Part shown: in pieces, positions 60,005 through 64,000 of the stretch
Numbering within the stretch: position 1 is the stretch's first letter
Layout of the letters: every line of letters starts with the position of its first letter
Origin: Flavisolibacter longurius
GTDB taxonomy: Bacteria; Bacteroidota; Bacteroidia; Chitinophagales; Chitinophagaceae
DNA: 64,000 nt
Assembly: GCA_014163555.1 (NCBI GenBank)
Contig: JACJGO010000017.1
Coordinates: forward strand, 1-64,000
Direction of reading: 5' to 3'
Program-made: the position numbers and the translations under genes
The notes under the pieces: model-generated
Database searches by the model: none
Seen by the model: the letters and a program-made list of their open reading frames with translations, nothing else
What the model was told of the DNA's origin: nothing

Positions 60005-61924
60005 TTAAAATGCGCTGCCGGGAAGTGTTTCCTGCAGCCATTTATAAAATTCGCGTTGCCATACCAGGGCATTTTGCGGTTTCAAGATCCAATGGTTTTC
60101 CTCGGGAAAATATAGCAGCTTGCTTTTTAGCCCTCTTGTTTGCGCTGCATGAAAGGCCTGCAATCCTTGTTCAATCGGGACACGGTAATCCTTTCCGCCC
60201 TGGATGATCAGGATAGGCTTGTTCCATTTGTCCACGTGGGTAATGGGATTGAATTCCGTAAAAGTTTTCTGCGCCACTTTGTTGTCTGCCTCCCAATAAT
60301 TGCCGCCAAAATCCCAGTTGGTGAACCACAACTCTTCTGTGGTACCGGCCATGCTGCGGGTATCGTAAATACCATCGTGGGCAATAAAAGTTTGAAACCG
60401 GTTTTGATGAATACCCGCCAGGTAAAAGGCCGAATAGCCACCATAGGAAGCACCCACACAGCCGCGACGGTCCTTGTCAACAAACGGCTCTTTGCTGATT
60501 TCATCAATAGCGAAAAGATAGTCCCGCATGACCTGCCCGCCCCAGTCGCCGCTGATTTGTTCATTCCATTCGCGGCCATGCCCATACATGCCCCTCCGGT
60601 TGGGTGCCACTACTATGTAACCCTGTGCTGCCATCAACTGGAAATTCCAACGGAAAGAATACGATTGCGTCAGGGGTGATTGCGGACCGCCCTGGCAATA
60701 CAACAGCGTAGGATATTTTTTGGAGGGATCAAAGTTGGGCGGATAGATCACCCAAACAGTCATTTGCTTGTTGTCTGAGGTGGGCACCAGTCGCTTTTCT
60801 GTTTTACTCAGCGCCAGCTTTGCATACGTGTCGTCATTGACATGCGTGAGCTGGGCCATAGCGCCACTGGTTAGGTCCACCGTATACAGCTCAGGAGCAT
60901 GGTTCATATCGGTACGGCTCACCACCAGTTTTTTGCCTGCTTGGCCAACGATGGCGGCAACATCAAAATTGCCGGTGGTCAATTGCTTTATGGTTGGTTT
61001 GGCTGCTTCCAGGTTATCGATGACAAAGAGCTGCTTTGTACCACCAGTGGCCGCATTAAAAAAAATACGTTTTCCATCTTCGCTCCAGGAAAAACTTTCC
61101 ACGGAATTGTCCCAGTTTTCCGTCAGGTTTTTATAGCTATTTCCTGTTTTGATGAGGATGTCCTGTTTGTCCGCTTCAAACCCATCGCGGCCCATGCTCA
61201 GCCAGGCCAGTACACCCGCTGGCGAAAAAGCCGGCGCTACATCATATCCTTTCAATCCTTCGGATAGGTTGGTGGTTTTCCCTGTCGCCAGGTCGTATCG
61301 AAATATATCGGTGTTGGTACTGATGGCGTACTGCGTTCCTGAGGCGGCTTTGGTAACATAAATCACGGCTTTCCCGTCCGGCGACCAAATAAAATCCTCG
61401 TCGCCACCAAAAGGTTTTTGCGGCGTGTCGTAGGGTAGGTCTTTCATAATATCGATACCTTTGCCCGGTTTGCCGTTTACCAGTGGCTGAACAAACACAT
61501 GGCTGTACATCCCGTCTTCCCATTCATCCCAATGGCGGTAACCAAGGCTGGTGTAAATCTGAACATTGGATTTATCCAGCTCCTCATAATGGTCTTTGCC
61601 TGTTACCGGATGCACCTTAACTTCTTTGGCGATGAGCTGGTATTTTCCATCCGGAGAAATGCGGTTATTGGGAATAAGGTCTGCTGGGGTTTCCAGCTTT
61701 TTTACACTACCATCCGGCAGGGAAACAAGGTAGTTTTGTTTGTTGATCTTGTTCGCTTCTACATCGGGTGTGCCTACACTGTACACAACACCTTTTTTAT
61801 CCTTTGTAAGACCAACCGCGGAAACTCTTCCGAGTTTCCAAAGTAGTTCTGGTGACATTCGTTCCTGAGCCTGCATAATAATGGCGATAAAATAAAAAAG
61901 AAAGAAGATGGAGACTTTCTTCAT
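60005..61924 (-). CDS. S9-family peptidase, second copy
   Basis: A 639-residue exported peptidase with signal peptide MKKVSIFFLFYFIAIIMQAQ. The propeller runs to about 390 (WSPDGKAVIYVTKAASG, FSWSEDGKRIFFNAA). The hydrolase has Ser493 in GCVGASYGGYS, Asp579 in QGGKDYRVP and His611 in ENHWI. It is shorter than the copy at 57760. Tandem S9 genes of this kind are common in Bacteroidota and fit a protein-degrading lifestyle. It lies on the same strand as the first copy with 94 bases between, so cotranscription is possible. Confidence 0.94.
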   Translation of the reverse strand: MKKVSIFFLFYFIAIIMQAQERMSPELLWKLGRVSAVGLTKDKKGVVYSVGTPDVEANKINKQNYLVSLPDGSVKKLETPADLIPNNRISPDGKYQLIAKEVKVHPVTGKDHYEELDKSNVQIYTSLGYRHWDEWEDGMYSHVFVQPLVNGKPGKGIDIMKDLPYDTPQKPFGGDEDFIWSPDGKAVIYVTKAASGTQYAISTNTDIFRYDLATGKTTNLSEGLKGYDVAPAFSPAGVLAWLSMGRDGFEADKQDILIKTGNSYKNLTENWDNSVESFSWSEDGKRIFFNAATGGTKQLFVIDNLEAAKPTIKQLTTGNFDVAAIVGQAGKKLVVSRTDMNHAPELYTVDLTSGAMAQLTHVNDDTYAKLALSKTEKRLVPTSDNKQMTVWVIYPPNFDPSKKYPTLLYCQGGPQSPLTQSYSFRWNFQLMAAQGYIVVAPNRRGMYGHGREWNEQISGDWGGQVMRDYLFAIDEISKEPFVDKDRRGCVGASYGGYSAFYLAGIHQNRFQTFIAHDGIYDTRSMAGTTEELWFTNWDFGGNYWEADNKVAQKTFTEFNPITHVDKWNKPILIIQGGKDYRVPIEQGLQAFHAAQTRGLKSKLLYFPEENHWILKPQNALVWQREFYKWLQETLPGSAF

Positions 61925-61976
61925 GGTTTGCTATTTGAATGGAAAGGTAACAAAATAACCTCCCGACTGTATGCAA

Positions 61977-62004
61977 CAAAAAAGCTACGAACCTCGTAGC
62001 TTTT
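61977..62004 (-). terminator. Intrinsic terminator after the small membrane protein gene
   Basis: AAAGCTACGA, loop ACC, TCGTAGCTTT is a 10-bp stem. On the minus strand it ends in TTTTTT, 21 bases after the stop codon of the gene at 62025. Confidence 0.8.
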
Positions 62005-62024
62005 ACAATTCTTTTTAACCTTCA

Positions 62025-62336
62025 TCAGGTTTCAGATCGCCTGTCCCGCTCAACTGTTTTGGATACCCTGACCCTATCAGTACCGCGATTGCTTAACAGT
62101 GCCACCAGCAAAAGAATAAATACAGCGGCACCTACAATCCAAACCCAGGGAGATGTGTACCAGGTGGCACCGGCATCTTCTGTTGTAACACTAACGGTTG
62201 TTTTTTTCGTCGTGGTAGTGGTGGTTTCAGAACCACTGCTTTCCTCGGTTTGTGCCCACATTACCAGGCTAAACAGGCTGAGGAAAACCATGATGAGAAA
62301 AGGTTTCCAGGCAAATAATGGTACAGGCTGTTTCAT
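62025..62336 (-). CDS. Small exported single-pass membrane protein
   Basis: A 103-residue protein. An N-terminal hydrophobic signal (FLIMVFLSLFSLVMWAQ) is followed by a Ser/Thr-rich stretch (ESSGSETTTTTTKKTTVSVTTEDAG). A second membrane helix (SPWVWIVGAAVFILLLVALL) and a strongly charged cytoplasmic tail (RGTDRVRVSKTVERDRRSET) end it. I start at 62336 because upstream codons lie in the nested inverted-repeat region. No family is recognised. It is divergent from the small membrane protein at 62567. Confidence 0.7.
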   Translation of the reverse strand: MKQPVPLFAWKPFLIMVFLSLFSLVMWAQTEESSGSETTTTTTKKTTVSVTTEDAGATWYTSPWVWIVGAAVFILLLVALLSNRGTDRVRVSKTVERDRRSET

Positions 62337-62359
62337 AACGTCAAATTTTATAGTGAACG

Positions 62360-62433
62360 ATGCACTTGGGAAGAAATGTTCAACAATTGCGCCACTGGAA
62401 AACAATGAAATGAATTGTTGTAGCCAAGTGCAT
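62360..62433. promoter_or_regulatory. Nested inverted repeats in a divergent promoter region
   Basis: Outer arms ATGCACTTGG (62360-62369) and CCAAGTGCAT (62424-62433) are perfect complements. Inner arms CAACAATT (62381-62388) and AATTGTTG (62413-62420) are too. The pair lies between two divergent small membrane protein genes and could be an operator or a folded 5' leader. Confidence 0.5.
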
Positions 62434-62566
62434 GCATAATCATACAATGGTCTAATTGTGGTTTTTTGTTCACTTTTTACAGCCTGTACGCTACTGAAGC
62501 CTTTATTTTCTCTTTGGCAGGAAAGTTGAATCAGTTCAATCACATTAAAACAAATGGAGGATTTTT

Positions 62567-62839
62567 ATGGCAACACAAGAGGATACCGTAAGAACAGTAA
62601 GGACAGGACGTAAGAACCCACAACACACAGAAGGTCCTGTTGCATCTGCCATTGAGGAGCAAACTGCTAAGCTCCCTTCTGATTTATTTCTTTGGTTAGG
62701 TATTGGTTCAATGGTCGTTTCGGCTGTTTTCCAAATTGCCGGTCACAAGAAGGTCAGTAATTTTATTGGCCACTGGCCTGTGAACTTCCTGGTGCTGGGC
62801 TTGTACAATAAGCTGGTAAAGTTGGAAGGACACGACTAA
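62567..62839 (+). CDS. Small membrane protein of unknown function
   Basis: A 90-residue protein. The first 37 residues are polar (MATQEDTVRTVRTGRKNPQH). Residues about 38-57 and 65-82 form two hydrophobic helices (DLFLWLGIGSMVVSAVFQIAGH, FIGHWPVNFLVLGLYNKL). AAATGGAGGATTTTT before the ATG carries a GGAGG ribosome site. It is divergent from the protein at 62025 and ends in a terminator. It resembles Bacteroidota proteins annotated only as hypothetical. Confidence 0.75.
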   Translation: MATQEDTVRTVRTGRKNPQHTEGPVASAIEEQTAKLPSDLFLWLGIGSMVVSAVFQIAGHKKVSNFIGHWPVNFLVLGLYNKLVKLEGHD

Positions 62840-62851
62840 GCAGTAACAGTT

Positions 62852-62914
62852 GTCAGGCGACAGATAACCGGACTATTTATACCTGTTATCTGTTACCTGA
62901 CTTTTGTTTTTTTT
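62852..62914 (+). terminator. Intrinsic terminator with long stem
   Basis: GTCAGGCGACAGATAAC and GTTATCTGTTACCTGAC pair over 17 bases with two mismatches across a 16-base loop, followed by TTTTGTTTTTTTT. It ends the small membrane protein gene. Confidence 0.75.
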
Positions 62915-63018
62915 AGGATGATGCCGTTCACCACACGGCTTTTTCTGTTTTACACGGAAATAAAAAAGGCTGCGCTTGAAGCATCAGCCTGGTCAATAGA
63001 TTTGGGTAACGATCGCCG

Positions 63019-63789
63019 TTACAATTCCAGCAAATAATACGGTTCTGTGTAACCCGATTTTTGAAGAATGTGCTTGGCAACATTATATACCTTGACACCT
63101 TTTGCTGTTGTTCCTTCCAGCTTGCCGGCATGGGCATGCCCGTGAAAGGCGGCAGCTACACCTCTTCTTTCCAGGGGCTCTGCCAGGCGTGACGATCCCA
63201 GGAAAGGATAGATCACTTCCGGTTCACCCTCTATGGTTTCTGCAATGGGAGCATAATGAAGCACGGCTACCTTTCGGATGCCTTCGTGTTCCTGCTCCAG
63301 CCGGGCCAGGGCACGGTCGAGATGCAGGGCTTCATCTACCGCTTCCTGCACAAACGCTTTCATAGCGCCTTCGCCAAACATCGAAAGCATGTGGTTGTCA
63401 AATCCGCCGCCAAATCCCTTGATGCCTGCAAAGCCTACACCTTTAATCACGACAGCCTCGCCATCCAGAACATGCACCTGGTCGTTTTGCAAAATGCGGC
63501 GAATTAGTTTGTGGCGGCCTTTTTCATAGTCATGATTTCCCAATACACAAACTACCGGTATCGTGCAGGCCTTTAATTCATCGGCTAGAACCTGTGCTTC
63601 CCCTTCGTCACCGGTATCGGTGAGATCGCCACCAATAACAAGCACATCTGCGTTTTGCGAGATGTGCTTAAAATACTCGATCCATTTTCCTTTGTCGCTT
63701 TCGCGGATATGGACATCCGCAACAGCGGCGATCCTTACTTTACCATTTTCTTCTGCAGGTATATCTTTTCTTGCGTTTTCTAACTCCAT
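63019..63789 (-). CDS. Calcineurin-like metallophosphoesterase
   Basis: A 256-residue dinuclear-metal phosphoesterase. Motifs in order: AVADVHIRES (D-x-H), VIGGDLTDTG (GGD), LGNHDYEKG (GNHD), VLHYAPIAE and FHGHAHAGK (GHxH). All metal ligands are present. The middle GIKGFGGGFDNHMLSMFGEGAMKAF is typical of the Bacteroidota subgroup. The substrate is unknown; it might be a cyclic nucleotide or other phosphodiester. I use the ATG at 63789; a GTG at 63831 is possible but would overlap the upstream gene's stop. Confidence 0.9.
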   Translation of the reverse strand: MELENARKDIPAEENGKVRIAAVADVHIRESDKGKWIEYFKHISQNADVLVIGGDLTDTGDEGEAQVLADELKACTIPVVCVLGNHDYEKGRHKLIRRILQNDQVHVLDGEAVVIKGVGFAGIKGFGGGFDNHMLSMFGEGAMKAFVQEAVDEALHLDRALARLEQEHEGIRKVAVLHYAPIAETIEGEPEVIYPFLGSSRLAEPLERRGVAAAFHGHAHAGKLEGTTAKGVKVYNVAKHILQKSGYTEPYYLLEL

Positions 63790-63830
63790 TCCAAGATTAT
63801 TTTGGTTATACCCGAATGAGACTGATCTCA

Positions 63831-64000
63831 CTAGATCGTTGTGATCGTACAGCTTTTATAATTCCACTCTTTAATATCAATCTCGTATTGGGTATTATCA
63901 ATGATCGGGCCGCGGCAGACTTTTTCATATGGTGCCGGAAGGTCATATTGTTCTTTTGCCCGTTTGATGAGTTCCTGAAACAGCCATTCCGGAATGATAT
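63831..64000 (-). CDS. C-terminal part of an unidentified protein (cut by the window edge)
   Basis: An open frame on the minus strand enters from the right edge and ends with TAG at 63831-63833. The 55 visible residues include IIPEWLFQELIKRAKEQYDLPAPYE and end KEWNYKSCTITTI. Codon choice looks like that of neighbouring genes. I do not recognise a family. The metallophosphoesterase gene begins 41 bases past its stop, so the two may be one operon. Confidence 0.6.
   Translation of the reverse strand, partial: IIPEWLFQELIKRAKEQYDLPAPYEKVCRGPIIDNTQYEIDIKEWNYKSCTITTI

Noticed and set aside
1-64000. CRISPR arrays, Cas genes, restriction systems, retrons or toxin-antitoxin pairs
   Set aside because: I looked for regular repeat-spacer patterns and for the signature motifs of these systems and found none. 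The only regular repeats are the 7-base arrays and the hairpins reported above.

Overview
The window looks like chromosomal DNA of a Bacteroidota bacterium, most likely a Chitinophagaceae-like lineage. This rests on the gene families (Reg_prop/YXY sensor kinase, paired LytS-type kinases with a LytTR regulator, TPR sensor kinase, DUF1343/NamZ lipoprotein, ECF sigma with a TonB-like partner, three-gene proton-translocating transhydrogenase, many C-x-x lipoproteins), on TAnnTTTG-type -7 boxes with very short leaders, and on weak Shine-Dalgarno use. No phage, transposase, rRNA operon or CRISPR array was seen. Layout: 1-5.9 kb: 3' end of a Dps gene, DUF1330 and acyl-CoA thioesterase pair, proline dehydrogenase, tRNA-Val(GAC), a 33-residue membrane miniprotein and a Kef-type antiporter. 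5.6-14.3 kb: small secreted proteins, a hemerythrin-like protein without the usual histidines, two overlapping LytS-type kinases plus a LytTR regulator, a 0.9-kb non-coding mosaic of GC-rich palindromes, and a giant periplasmic-sensor kinase whose ATPase domain looks degraded. 14.6-23.3 kb: metabolic block with DUF5602-like lipoprotein, thyA-folA-methyltransferase, pntAA-pntAB-pntB, an RsmF-like RNA methyltransferase and a LysM protein. 23.5-32.2 kb: an envelope/signalling block: NarL-type response regulator, two lipoproteins, an outer-membrane barrel, an OmpA-family protein, another lipoprotein and a TPR sensor kinase. Three of its genes share an ungapped 38-bp upstream motif (core TACGTAnnACTACTGA), which suggests one regulon. 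32.2-44.1 kb: fmt, namZ, FKBP, ECF sigma/anti-sigma-like pair with a divergent cysteine-motif protein, xerD, yraN, manA, rnhA and an acyl-CoA carboxylase beta subunit. 44.2-50.9 kb: a light-sensing set: heme oxygenase, a bacteriophytochrome photosensory core without a kinase, and a 1,515-residue CheB-CheR-PAS-histidine kinase fusion. 51-64 kb: a metalloprotease-propeller-barrel protein, uvsE, a possible short structured RNA with a 15-codon ORF, transglutaminase-like and Mut7-C proteins, two S9 peptidases, small membrane proteins and a metallophosphoesterase. Across the window, degenerate tandem repeats with a strict 7-base period sit mostly at gene ends, resembling the heptanucleotide STRRs known from cyanobacteria. 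One such array lies inside the coding region of the RNA methyltransferase.
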